NCBI GenBank assembly: GCA_019722365.1
Contig: JADFUC010000758.1
Location: 1,116,001-1,180,000 of the forward strand
Length of the DNA stretch: 64,000 nucleotides
Reading direction: 5' to 3'
From: Lithospermum erythrorhizon
Taxonomy: Eukaryota; Streptophyta; Magnoliopsida; Boraginales; Boraginaceae
Made by a program: the position numbers and the translations under genes. Of this stretch, positions 23,358 through 34,940 are shown piece after piece (position 1 is the stretch's first letter; each line of letters begins with the position of its first letter). Below the pieces are notes generated by a model. The model was not told the DNA's origin. It saw only the letters and a program-made list of their open reading frames with translations, and did no database searches.

Positions 23358-23969
23358 TTATTCTTCGATAATTCTCTGGAGATTTGGTTGCCACTCGATT
23401 AATTTCTTGGCTGAACAAAGTCTCGTCTCCATATTAGAGCCCCCTCCATGGGAATTATTAGCTGAAGATGCTGCATTATTGCGTGAATCATCGCTGGTGG
23501 CTCTTCTGTTAATCCCTTTCATTAACCCTGAGAAGCAACAATCATTTTTTGGATTGGATTGTTCTAAATTAGTGTAAGGATGCTTTGGAGAATTCATGTT
23601 CCAAAATGAACAACACCAATTGGTATCACCATTGGTGTTCACATGTTCTTTACTATGTTGTTGATGACTTGTAAGGACATCTTGAGATAAAGAAGGAGTA
23701 TATTGTTTCATTTTCCTTTGAAGTTTCCTGATTGTTCTTACAGGGACAACATAAAATTTCTGACCAGGCATGAGAGTGGTTTCTGGCGCTACAAGTCTTG
23801 TAGGTTGCTTGAACACATGGGGGTAACCAACAAGACATCTGGGATTCCTAAGCATGACCTCGACTGCCAGGACCGGTCTGTCGTGGAGTTCAACATGCCC
23901 TCCTGGATGGACAATCCTGACGAAAGAAGATTTCGCGTTGTTGGTACAAAACCAACTAGTTATGTCCAT
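23358..23969 (-). CDS. PADRE-domain (DUF4228) protein
   Basis: Single-exon gene of 203 residues from the ATG at 23969 (MDITSWFCTNNAKSSF). The frame is open 15 codons further upstream, to an ATG at 24014. I prefer the inner start because family members begin with a short M-x-x-x-SWF-like segment. The N-terminal half has the family pattern: VRIVHPGGHVELHDRPVLA, VMLRNPRCLVGYPHVFKQP, APETTLMPGQKFYVVPV and RTIRKLQRKMK. The C-terminal half is polar and low-complexity (HQQHSKEHVNTNGD, SSANNSHGGG), ending KKLIEWQPNLQRIIEE. PADRE genes are widely reported as stress- and pathogen-responsive with unknown biochemistry. A 110-residue antisense frame over the same region is a shadow. Confidence 0.9.
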   Translation of the reverse strand: MDITSWFCTNNAKSSFVRIVHPGGHVELHDRPVLAVEVMLRNPRCLVGYPHVFKQPTRLVAPETTLMPGQKFYVVPVRTIRKLQRKMKQYTPSLSQDVLTSHQQHSKEHVNTNGDTNWCCSFWNMNSPKHPYTNLEQSNPKNDCCFSGLMKGINRRATSDDSRNNAASSANNSHGGGSNMETRLCSAKKLIEWQPNLQRIIEE

Positions 23970-24140
23970 GTTTCCGTGGAAGAAAATTTCTATAGAGAAA
24001 CGATAAGATATCACTACAAATTTAGGCTTAGATGAGGCTCTTTTTTAGCTTAGATAGTGCTCATAGTCATATGCTCATGAATGCTGGATTTGTAGATGAT
24101 TCTCTCCAATGAAATGGCTGAAGTCTTGGAATAATAACAT

Positions 24141-24150
24141 GGCTTATATA
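24141..24150 (-). promoter_or_regulatory. putative TATA box of the PADRE gene
   Basis: On the minus strand it reads TATATAAGCC, about 170 bases upstream of the preferred ATG. Motif and position only. Confidence 0.45.
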
Positions 24151-25204
24151 GTGCATATCATATTTTGTCACAATTGAGAAAGAATTGTAATTTTGTAAAT
24201 TATGGCCGACTCTTATGCCAAATGACAGGTCTTGCAAATGAACCAACCATTTATAAGATATTGGAAGTCAAATATTGTTGGCATTTCTCTGCATTGTTAT
24301 CTCAAAAAACAAGGTTCATAAGATTAAAGAACTACATTTTGCTTATCCGAACCTTGAAATATGATACCACTTCTACAGAATAGTATAAACAGTATGATAT
24401 GAAGCAGCATTGTAATCTCAGTTGCTGTATTCTTATATAGTCTAGATGTATGCTGCAATAGGGGTACATAAGTACCTTCGTTTTTATTGGCCTATTTTAA
24501 ATCACACTCTACAAGAAGGAAAATGAATCGATAAAGAAACTGAACTTCTGAGCACAAATCGAACCTGAGTATCAAGTTACCCGGACTTGGGCTGGTGAGC
24601 CGACTCCAAGCATGAGTCCAAAAGAGAAGAACTACTCCTGTATAAGTGCTCTCTCACAACACTACTACTACACTAGGTCTAATGAAGGGGGGAAATATTT
24701 TATCAAAAAAAGCTATAAAAGTAAGCACCACATCTATTGCTTTCTGAATGAACTAGCTGAAAGGAAACAAAAGCTTGAATGAACACTAAAAATCAGCATT
24801 CAGTAGAAATAAATGCAGCTGGGCACCTTTGGGAGATGGAACAACTCTCAAGGTCTACTTCACATTTTCTTCAGGCATCAACATTTAGAGGTGTTGATAT
24901 CAGTGATGGCACACAGAACTATGCTTCTTCATGCATTACCATTTATTTCCCTCCTATTCTGCCCACAATTCTTCTGCAATCTGTACAAAGTGGCCTAACC
25001 TTATGCCAACATCAATAGTTAGAAATCTTTGCTGGTCTCACCTTTGACCTTTCACACATACTTTTATTGCTAGAATGCAAACATTTAAGAACCTGATAAG
25101 GGAAACTCAACACCATATGGAACCAGCTTTCTTTTCCAATGTATAAATGCTTTCAGTTTGATTTATAAGAGTGAGCACTTGATATGAAACACTGAAATAA
25201 GCAT
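24151..25204. other. divergent intergenic region
   Basis: Lies between the PADRE gene (minus) and the proline-rich locus (plus), so it contains both promoters. A GTATAAAT box near 25141-25148 could serve the plus-strand locus. Small frames at 24165 and 24779 have no recognisable content. Confidence 0.45.
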
Positions 25205-26446
25205 ATGCATGAAGCAGAAATGAGACAAAATATTGGGACAGTTATAATAGTATTTCTTTTGATCATTTCAACTTTAGCAGAAGCAATACATGATTTCAAA
25301 GAGAAGCATCATAGTACTAGAAGAGCGGAAGAGGAAAAGAGAAACCGCCAGAAAAGAAGTATCACAGTAGGAAGATCAAGAAAAGGAGGCCACGGGGGTG
25401 GGCGGAGATCAAGAGGCAGTGGTGGAGGAAGATCACCATCAAATTGTGACCCCTTGTATGGTTACCTCTTTGAGAGCTGTGGTCAGTGGCCTTTCTCTAG
25501 ATCATCTACAAACAACCCATTTCTTCGCCTCCACTTGGCTGACTCTCCAAGACTCACTATCTGTCTTTACCACCCAGTATCCCTTCCCCACTCCAATTTT
25601 TGTTCCTTCAAGGCCCACCACCTGTTCCTTCACCTCCACAACCTTGTCCACCACCCTCGGTAGCATCACCTCCACCGCCCACCCCCTCGCTCTTCCCTCC
25701 ACCGCCTTTGATACCTTCTCCACCACCCCCATCACCACCTCCACCATCCCCCGCCACCACCTCTAATACCTTCCCCACCACCCCTTCGCCACCTCCACCA
25801 CCCCATCCCCACCTCCCACCATCCTCCACCACCATTAGTCTCATCTCCTCCACCCCCTTCTCCCTCACCACCACCACTAGTCTCGTCCCCTCCTCCACCA
25901 GACGACCCCTCATTTCCATTTCTATCACCACCTGACATCCCTGGATTTCCTTTCTTCCCTTTTTTCTCTCCCCCACCCGACATTTTCACCTCTTCACCAC
26001 CTCTTATCCCCTTCTTTTCCCCACCAGAACAATACTTCCCACCAGATACATTCACACCTACTCCACCTCTTGTTGCTATATCTACACCACCGGATCAATT
26101 CATTCCACCTCCACCACTCTTCCCTATATTCACACCACCTGAAAACACCCAAGAACCACCACCATTCATTTTTCCAACCCCTGATATATTTGCAACTTCA
26201 CCACCCCTTGTGCCTACATTCACACCAGCACCAACCCTCTTCCCAGAACAACCGAGACTCGGTTTTCCAACGCCTGATGTATTCACACCAACACCACCAC
26301 TTGTGCCAATATTTATACCACCAGAAGATTCTTCACCTCAGCTTCCAATGTTCCCCTGCTCCATTGCATTACCGGATATTTTCTTGGCTCCACTCATCGC
26401 AATTCACTGTATGAGTCAACAAAATTATAGCGGGCCAAATAAATAA
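25205..26446 (+). pseudogene. secreted proline-rich (extensin-like) protein, frameshifted
   Basis: The frame opening at 25205 encodes an N-terminal signal peptide (MRQNIGTVIIVFLLIISTLA from the second Met), a basic linker (RRAEEEKRNRQKRS), a Gly/Arg patch and a motif CDPLYGYLFESCGQWPF. Beyond about 25510 proline-rich coding jumps between frames: LPPSIPSPLQF, GPPPVPSPPQPCPPPSVASP and the SPPPPSPPPP run in frame 1; PPPLVSSPPPPDDPSFPF onward in frame 2; then a long uninterrupted stretch (DIPGFPFFPFFSPPPD, QYFPPDTFTPTPPLV, PTPDVFTPTPPLVPIF) to the stop near 26444. No intron borders explain the jumps. Either the gene is decayed or the low-complexity DNA was misassembled. An intact version would be a cell-wall hydroxyproline-rich glycoprotein. 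The glycine-rich minus-strand frames are shadows of the CCA/CCT repeats. Confidence 0.7.
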
Positions 26447-27180
26447 ATAAATAGTCATTAGACTTTTATTAACTTAATTACAACAAAAAAAAAAAAAACA
26501 TATGTTCTTTCAATCACGAAAAGTCATTGATGCTATAATCTCACAATAAAATCATCTACTATTTATCTTTCAATATACAAAAGCAAAGCATTAGTAAGAT
26601 AATCATCACACATTTTGTTGTGGAGCCGAGTCTCCATAATTTCTATTATGAAATGCACGCTCGTGACGGTGCAAATGGAAATAGGAGCGATAGATAAAGA
26701 GTAAACCACTCAATATCAAATTTGATGGGCCAAGAAGTGACGTGGAAAAAGCGAGTTGGCTTAAATTCTTCAAGGCTTCACAGCAGACAAGACTGCCTCC
26801 CATAAATAACAGTGTCCCATGCTAGACATAAAATGAAGCTCTTATTAAATTTATTAATAATTTTTAAATGTAAAATAAGTAATCATATAAATTTAAAAAT
26901 CGCCTATTCATCAATTGTCCTAACCAAGAGGCTCAAGTTGAGAATAGAAAGGAGTTGGCTTGTTTTGTCGGTTATTAATTTTTTTTAATATACGAGATAC
27001 AATCATTCCGCTCCCAAAATGTATTTACTGTTGTATTTAAAAATACTTTATTGGCTGATCAAAGTGGTGTTACATTTGATTGTAAAAAACTAAAGATATT
27101 TAATCAGAAAGATACATTAAAATTATAAACAATCAATTATCGCGAAAAATAATTTTTTCTGCGTGAATCATCTATTTTAA
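26447..27180. other. AT-rich spacer within the proline-rich locus
   Basis: Separates the main proline-rich block from a further proline-rich piece at 27181. A minus-strand frame at 26606-26803 (65 codons, hydrophobic middle LLGPSNLILSGLLFIY) is unrecognised and may be chance or a gene fragment. Confidence 0.35.
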
Positions 27181-27405
27181 ATGGAGCGATATGTATTTTA
27201 TAAAAAATCAGGGTCTGGCCTACTTTGGCCCAGACATCCCTCCGGCACTGGGTTACCTGACATATCTCAAAATCAACCAGTTCAGCAGTTTCCATTGGAA
27301 TTTTCTCCACCAACTGAACCTGTACAATATCAGTCTCCACCATTGCCTTTCTTTCCTCCAGTTGAGGTTCCACCACAACCATATAGGCCTCCATCCAAGA
27401 AATAA
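27181..27405 (+). pseudogene. proline-rich 3' fragment
   Basis: The frame encodes TGLPDISQNQPVQQFPLEF, SPPTEPVQYQSPPLPFFPP and VEVPPQPYRPPSKK, then a stop. LPDI here echoes LPDIF near 26371-26385 at the end of the main block, so this may be an alternative or duplicated C-terminus of the same locus, cut off by the intervening 0.7 kb. No start codon context or signal peptide of its own. Function unknown. Confidence 0.5.
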
Positions 27406-27433
27406 TCCAAACCAAACCTATCTCACTAAGTGA

Positions 27434-29325
27434 GTTCGGTTATATGAATATGAAGTGAGTTCGGCTATAGAAATACAACGTCTTCATAAGCCTCCATCCA
27501 AGAAATAAAAAACTTTTGTTTATTTCTCTTTCAGTATTGAGTGTTGGATTGAATCGTTGTCTTGGTAATTTGTACGAATTTAAATTCCAATTCCTTCAAC
27601 TTTCAAAATAAAAACAGTGTGTTAAACTATTTATTGTTTCAGACACAAAAAGATAACAAGTATTTTATCATGCAGAGTTTTGATTGAAACCATTACTGGC
27701 ATTACATACTTAGAAATCAATAAAAAAAATTACTCCCTACTATTTTTAACAATACTTTCGAGTTGATATATATTATAGATGCATAGAAGCAAAAATAAGG
27801 TTGTAAATAACTATCTACATATCATATCACTATATCAGGCAAACAGATATTATTAGTTAATATAACCATCGACATTTCCAAACATGCAAACAAAGGAACA
27901 ACCCAAAGGCAACAACTAACAAAAACATATTGATAAATTTCAACTAACGCAAAGATTGAGGTCTAGCATTACGAGTCTTTTCATATTATCCTCTGCCTTT
28001 GGAGCACTAGTTTGAGGTGGAGGAAGTTCAACACCGACTAGAGTTGTGCATGAGTCGAGTCATATCAAGGGACTCACTCATTTAGGCTAAATGAAGGCTC
28101 GAGCTCGGCTCTATCTATAATAATAATAATAAGTCAAGCAACGAACAGGTCTTCAAACTCGACAACTCACCAGCCACATCTGTAGCTCGTTTTTTATATT
28201 ATTATTACATATACTAATAAAATCTAATATTCCCTTCGAGTTTTTTTATTTGTCATTCTAGCAACAAAAATTTATTTATTTTTATATGTCATCCTACATT
28301 TCCTAGACACTTTTAATTTTTTTTCCTAGGCACCTGAACTAAGGAAAACATTTCAAATATTCACCTGAACTTTTCAAACTTTTAATAGCACTCGACGATG
28401 ATTTTTGGACAATCCCGATTTTAAAAAAATATTTTTGGCACCTAAACTCCCCTATAAAAGGTAAGACATTTATATATATTACACTTTGTTGGTCATTTTT
28501 TAAATAACAAACATTTAATTGGGTCAATGTTTAATACAATAATCAATTTTAATTAATTAAATAAAAATAAAATAAACACATCATCTTCAACCTAACAATA
28601 TATATAAAAAATATCTATTTTGTCTTAGGTTTACTTGTTATAGTAGAGTTCAAGTGCTAAAAATATATTTTTCAAAAAGTTTAGTATCAAAATCATCTTC
28701 GTGTATCTATTTAAAAGTTGAAAGTTTAGGTACATATTTAAAATGTTTTCCTTATTTCAAGTGTGTATATGAAATTTAGCCTATGCTAAACATTATATGC
28801 ATTTGAGTAAGTTTTATTCTTTAAATTTGAATCTTGTATGTATGAGAATTAGTATAATGTCAATATTTCATCCTCTATAAATGAGGGTATCAAAGTAAAA
28901 CAATAATATTTTCTTAATTATTATCTTTGAAAAATATTTGTAATGAAATTGAATGAATTATCAAAAAGAAAACATACATATTATTTTAGTGTGGATATAA
29001 TTTTGGTGGGCTAAAATTAACCTCTGATCTCTTTCGTTGAAAACCATGCATAATGTATTTTGCCCAATTTAAAATCGACAGAAAACAATAATTTAAGGTC
29101 GTTGTAAATTGTAATAGACCACTTCCACGTATTACAATCAATTTTTTTTTTTAAATTGAAACGATGATTAATATTTATTTATAAACTGTAGAATTACTAC
29201 ATATATAATTGAATATGAGGATACTTTTACATCAATTGAAATAATTAATTTTCCGAAAAGATAACTAATCAGATGAAAATATGATAGAATTACATATCGA
29301 TATCTACCAAAAGAAAATTATAGTA
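27434..29325. other. gene-free AT-rich stretch
   Basis: No coding frame with family resemblance, no long repeat identified. Ends exactly at the target duplication of the next retroelement. Confidence 0.5.
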
Positions 29326-29330
29326 CATAC

Positions 29331-29917
29331 TGTTAGGATTTAAGACCCCTAAATCAATTTCAGAATTTCAAGCAATCAATTGGAACGACAGAAATTTAAA
29401 TGCGGAAATAAACCGACACAAGAATTTTATTTCCCTCAATGTAGAAGGTACATCCTGTTGCTACTGCAGAATCCACTAATAAACCGTAAGATCGCTACAA
29501 GCCCTATCACTGAAGAGATTTAATGTTGAGTATTTTCATCACCGAAAATCTCAACAACAAAGCCTATCAATAACAAAAAGATAAACTCTAAGTTTTCCTT
29601 CAATAATATTAAAGACCTAATATTATTTTAGGGCGAATATACTTATTCTATGTATTTGTGTGATGATTAAAACTATAGAACATCCTATATTTATAGCTTC
29701 TAAACAACTCACCAAAGCTAGTTTTTCCTTAGGGCCCAAGTTGTCAAAAACCGCCTCAAAATAGGTCTTTCATCCCGCCGGGACCAATTCGGGACTTGTG
29801 CTCCACCCGACTGGATCCCCGAAACCATCGACCAAAATGTCCCCGAGAGTCGGGGACATAGAGTCCCGACCTCCTCCGGTCATCAGCTTCACAAACAAAT
29901 TGGCTTCAACCACAACA
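29331..29917 (-). repeat. LTR (3' relative to element)
   Basis: Aligns with 31807-32435 throughout, including AAACCGTAAGA, TCTCAACAACAAAGCCTATC, TATTAAAGACCTAATATTAT and ATTGGCTTCAACCACAACA. Shorter than its partner by several indels. Confidence 0.9.
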
Positions 29918-31806
29918 ATTTCCACTCTGGAAGACATATTGATCACCATCTCCAAGCACCATATGTGAGTCCTCCCGAGTTCATCATCCACGAATCCCCA
30001 CTAAATCGATCCTAACTTCCGCATTTCCTCTAATCCCGAACATCCCCGAATGACACTAACTCGACTACCAAAAGAACTGAATAGCCATTACCTCTACCCC
30101 GTTGGACTTTTCCTCATTCGTATTAACTGGGGCAGGCTCGGCCTTTTGCCTTCTTGATCTTCAACTTAGGCACCTGAAAACCTCCAAGCTTGATTGGCCA
30201 TCAATAAATTTCTCTTTCTACTTTCCCATTAAACGCCGAATACTTCCTTTTGATCTAATCTTTATTGACCTCGGTGTTCGTGTTTGATCGTAACACCCTT
30301 CAATAGTTAGCAACAATCGTGGAGGTTAGAAATACCTCTCACCGCGACTTTTGAAACACACTCGCTAACTCGGGATGATTCATACAAATACAATCGTTGC
30401 ATCCTTCCCTACGCCTGCATCAACTCTCATCACTAAAACGGCAGTGCACTCTGTCAATAAAATTTTCCACCTTCTTAATGTGCCTTCATTTGCATAGCCT
30501 CGCACTTCCCTAGAACCTTCAAAGATATCCGTAATGTGAATTTCACCAACGATAATCCTTTCTATTTTCATGGAAATTCCCATGTCAAATCTCACCCGTT
30601 TTTCTCTCCAAACAGATCCTCTTCAACCTTTCTCAGAACTGGGTTACCAAGCATAGAGTACCCGACCTTCGCTCTTTGCTACTATCATTGCTCCCCGAAC
30701 AACCTTCTAGTTACCATCTTTGGAAAAAGTAGTTCGACAACCATCACCATCCAAAATTTCGACTCACCGAAATTAAACTCTTCCCTAATTTCTCGAACAC
30801 ACCTCACCTTGTTAGTTTCCCGTAAAGAACCATTTGACAACCTTTTTTAGATTCACATCTCCTATCCCCATTTACATCCAACTGCTCACCATCACATGAT
30901 GAAATTCCATAATTCTAAACATAATTTATCATTAAGCATCACCGCTACGCAGAGTAGTATGAAAATATGTTCCGTAATCTACTATTTAGAATCAACGGAA
31001 GCATCTGCCACAAGATAGAACCAACGCACGTATCAATCGTCAACGCAACATGAGCATCACCGTTGGGTTTGCGTTGTCTCTTCATGTGACCCGCCTTACC
31101 ACAATCCCAAGACACAAGATCGACTACCCCTTCCTCTACTACGCTAATCTCCCACTGCTTTCAAAACCTCTGGCCTCCGCTCCTTCTTACATTTAATAGA
31201 ACCTTTAGCACCTTCACTTACATGAAGCTTACGCACTGTGCAAGATACGCCTCTACAACCACCTTAAGTTCAACCTTGTTAGTACTCTACGTAATTACTA
31301 ATCGGCAAATTTCATCGTCTTCAACTTTCGTGCACGAAGCCAACAAAAATCAAGCTCAGATCTCATCATCAACATTAACATCTACCATCGACATCTGATT
31401 AATAATGCTATTGAAATCATTAAGGTGTCTAGCTATGGGTGTGTTATCTGACATCTTAAGGTGAAATGGTTTTTTTCATGAAGTACCTTTGACAGTGTAT
31501 GTTCTGACACAAGCCAAACAAAGCCTTCATCAACCCCTCATGTGGCTCTCGCAACGTAGCACAACGTTTCTCGACAAACAATGTCTGATCATACCCAAGA
31601 CCTACCTGCCCAATTCTATCCATTCATCCTCATCCATCTTCTCGTGCTTCTCCCTGGTTTGTTCACTATTCTTGTACAAAATCCTCTTCATACACATTTT
31701 CCAACGCGAAAATCAATTCCATCGAATTCTCTACGCCCGCCACACTTTCACTTCGTCATTGATTCTAAACTCTCAACCAAGCTACGACTAAGCTCGATAT
31801 ACCAAT

Positions 31807-32435
31807 TGTTAGGATTTAAGACTCCAATCCTTCCCGAAAGTCAGCTAAATCAATAGGAACCATAGAAATTTAAATGTGAAAAACAAATGCACAAGAATTA
31901 GATAGGTTCCCTTTAAATGGAAAGGCATGTCTGTTGTTACAGTAATCCACAACAAACCGTAAGACTTCACAAGCCCCAATTTCTAGCTATATCTATCGTA
32001 CTTGAACATTTTCTATTACCGAAATCTCAACAACAAAGCCTATCAAGAACAAAAGATAAACTCTCTAAAGTTTCCTTCTGCTAACAAAATCCATGTTTCT
32101 TCTTACCAATATTAAAGACCTAATATTATTCTAGGATGAATATTCTCTATTCTATGTATTTGTGTGATGATTAAAATTCATAGAAACATCCTATATTTAT
32201 AGGCTAAATAAACCTACCAAAGCTAGGTTTTTTCTTGGGTTCCAAATTGTCAAAACCGCCTGGGCTAGGTATTTCAGAACCTGCCGACCAAAGTCGGGAC
32301 TGTGGCTCCACCCGACTCTCGACCCGAAACCACTGACCTGTAACAAACTCTGTCGGGGACCAGGTCGGGACATAGAAGGTCCGACTCCTCCCGAAGTCAT
32401 TGTCTTGACAAACAAAATTGGCTTCAACCACAACA
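31807..32435 (-). repeat. LTR (5' relative to element)
   Basis: Adjacent to the minus-strand primer-binding site, so it is the promoter LTR. It starts TGTTAGG and ends CCACAACA on the plus strand. Confidence 0.9.
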
Positions 32436-32439
32436 CATA

Positions 32440-32605
32440 CTCCCTTCTGCCTTTAAGCTTGTCTTTAGTCACTGCACATGCATTAAAACAAAAGTAATCA
32501 AAAAGTACATTGAAATGTAAAAAATATACTTTTCTATTAGAAGGACAAGTAATTTTGAAACAAAAAATTAAGGCTAGAAAGACAAAGAAAGAGAATCCGA
32601 GGGAG
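32440..32605. mobile_element. Stowaway-like MITE
   Basis: 166 bases with terminal inverted repeats: left CTCCCTTCTGCCTTTAAGC followed by TTGTCTTTAG; right end, read in reverse complement, CTCCCTCGGATTCTC followed by TTTGTCTTTCTAG. TA dinucleotides flank both ends (32438-32439 and 32606-32607). No coding capacity. The retroelement to its left has a target duplication (CATAC) that includes the TA and first base of this MITE. Confidence 0.78.
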
Positions 32606-34685
32606 TATTAAACACAAATATTCTATTAACAATACAACTAGCCTTCCAAATCAAAATGTACTTGGATTTATTATACACCTTCATCTTGGAGTATATATTC
32701 ACGTTGAGGAATAAATTACATATGTAAAGTAACCATCAATTGGAGAGATATACCGAAGAACGAATGTTAATCCAAATAGAATAAAGAAAATTACATTGAA
32801 CTGTGTAAAATATTAGATTAACAAGATTTAACACTTTAGATTATTGAAAATAGAAATAAAAACATTAAAATGAAAGAAAAACCATAAAAAATGATGGTTA
32901 TTAATCTCCAAAATGGATAGTTATTGATGAAGAAGTTTTTTTTTTTTTAAAATCGAGAGATCCGTGGGAGTTTTTTTGGAGCCTCACACGCATGAAAGTT
33001 GATGCACTAGAAATGTACGTATCACTCTTTTTCAATTTATTTTAATTGACTTTCTTACATCGAGATAAATCTTCGATCCTCAATTAATCTTTAACTATAT
33101 ATTATTAAAAAATTAAAAAATTTAATATTATGAAGGTATTTTTTTAAAAAGAAGAATTCAAATATATAAATTTTATATTTTTAGAATAAGGAATAACTAA
33201 TAATTTGATAACAAAAGCTTAATTTACAAAAAATTAAAACGACAATTAAAATCTGACGAAAGCTCAAACTCAACTGGTCATTGTATGAATTGCTTTCTTC
33301 AAATGACGATACTCAACTTAGAAATATCGTATCTGTTCATATATAAGACAGATTAAATAACATGTATATCCATAGTGTTATCAATCAAATGCCTCAAGAA
33401 ATATGAGGTTGCAAATGGATTCAACCTCGTTTTCTATCTATAGAAAATGATGCGAAAGATCGGAACAAGTGCCTCTGTTAAGAACAAGTGCCTCTCTTAA
33501 CCATATTGGAAAAATTGTTAAGTCCAAATAAAGTGGTTTCATCAATTTATTTTATGATGGAATATAATCTCATGAATTCTTAATATTATATCGCTCGTTA
33601 ATAACAGAAGTGCAATCCAAATATATATATTAAGAATCTATTGCTGATTGATAATATCTCTTTATTTATAAAAGGGTCGTGGTTTATTTACTTTTCATTA
33701 CTAATTACTATCTTACTTTATTATACCTCTTTTTATATTTGTGAAAAATATGTTTAAATTTTTAAACCGCGAAAAATACGTTTAAAATTTTAAAACTAAC
33801 TCCTACAATAATTACTTTCCATCTCAAAAGATTGCCTCATTTCAATTTTTGATCAAACTTTGAAACCTTTTGACCATGAATTCTCATTAGCTTCGATAAG
33901 AAATAATATATTAATGTAGGATTCGTTTAGATCTGCTTTCAATATATATTTTTGAAATATCAACTTTTATAATTTTTACGATTGTAGAATTAGATATTTA
34001 AGTTTTAAGTCGCAACTGACGATCATACTAAACGGCATAATCTTTTTATGGTGGAGTTATAATTAATACTCCTCTATTCCTCTTTTACTGCTTTTATAGC
34101 TAATTTTTTTATTTCAAATTACTTGTCTTTCTAGCATGTAAAACGAATTTATATTTTTAATGATTATCTACTTTTATTAATCAACCAATGATATATAGTT
34201 TCATTTAATTGTCATTCTACATTTTCACGTACTTTTGACTACTTTTTAATTTTCTTAATCTATGTGTCAACGGCTAGAAGACATCTAAAAATTGAACGGC
34301 GTGAGGTGTTCTAATTTATACCTAAAAATTATATAACAATTCAAACATACTGAGTTATCTTACTTCTTATATACATAATTGGGCTTTCACAACTTTCACA
34401 CATATATGCTAATTACCATCTTTACCAACAGATAAAAGTGTTTGATATAATAATACCTTTCGATTTTTTTTAATTTTATCATAACAATAAGTAAATTTTA
34501 TTTTAATGCAATGAATTAGTCTACTCATACTAAAAAATTTGTATGATAATTATTTAATTATAAATTGAAAATAATTTCTTTTGGATCCAAAAATTACTAT
34601 TAAAGAATATATATCTACCATTATGTAATATTTTGTATTATATTACAATAATTGAAATAAAAAATGTCAAGTTATATATCTAATA

Positions 34686-34938
34686 CTCTCTCCCATCCCC
34701 TAATAGATTGTCAAGGTTTAAATTTATATTTTTCACAAATTAAATGTTAAATTCAAATATAATTTTTTTTGTTGTATAATATTTGGTGAAAGATTATCAA
34801 ATATTAATATTTTAAATGTACTTTAATATTGACATTAAATTTTATTCAAATCAAAATTAGGTTTACCTATGAAGGAGTAAACGTTTGTTAATTTTGAGCA
34901 ATTAAATCAAGTATGACAATCATTTAGTATGGAGGGAA
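34686..34938. mobile_element. Stowaway-like MITE
   Basis: 253 bases, AT-rich, TA at both flanks (34684-34685 and 34939-34940). Left end CTCTCTCCCATCCCCTAAT followed by AGATTGTCA; right end in reverse complement TTCCCTCCATACTAAATG followed by ATTGTCA. The ATTGTCA core at the same distance from both ends supports genuine terminal repeats. Confidence 0.75.
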
Positions 34939-34940
34939 TA

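Larger units (their letters stand above)
29331..32435 (-). mobile_element. gag-only copia-type LTR retrotransposon, minus strand
   Basis: Direct repeats 29331-29917 and 31807-32435 both begin TGTTAGGATTTAAGAC and end CCACAACA. The pentamer CATAC at 29326-29330 is repeated exactly at 32436-32440, a perfect target-site duplication. On the minus strand the sequence just inside the right LTR (31805-31792) reads TTGGTATATCGAGC, a mutated initiator-Met primer-binding site, so transcription ran leftwards. The minus-strand interior is broken copia gag: ILYKNSEQTRE near 31670, GMIRHCLSRN near 31590, an LNDFNSIINQMS-like stretch near 31410, and a knuckle-like CGKAGHMKRQ near 31085-31110. Further left is degenerate coding I could not assign. 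No RT or integrase was seen. The clean target duplication suggests it is younger than the 1.2-4.1 kb element. Confidence 0.9.

Noticed and set aside
23703..24035. 110-codon plus-strand frame
   Set aside because: Overlaps the PADRE gene antisense and has no family features.
25502..26055. Long glycine-rich minus-strand frames
   Set aside because: They are the reverse complement of CCA/CCT-rich proline codons; the plus strand has the signal peptide and the family-like features.
26606..26803. 65-codon hydrophobic minus-strand frame
   Set aside because: No homologue recognised, no promoter or splice context; may be chance.
34060..34300. Possible further MITE beginning TACTCCTCTATTCC
   Set aside because: No matching inverted terminus or target duplication found downstream.
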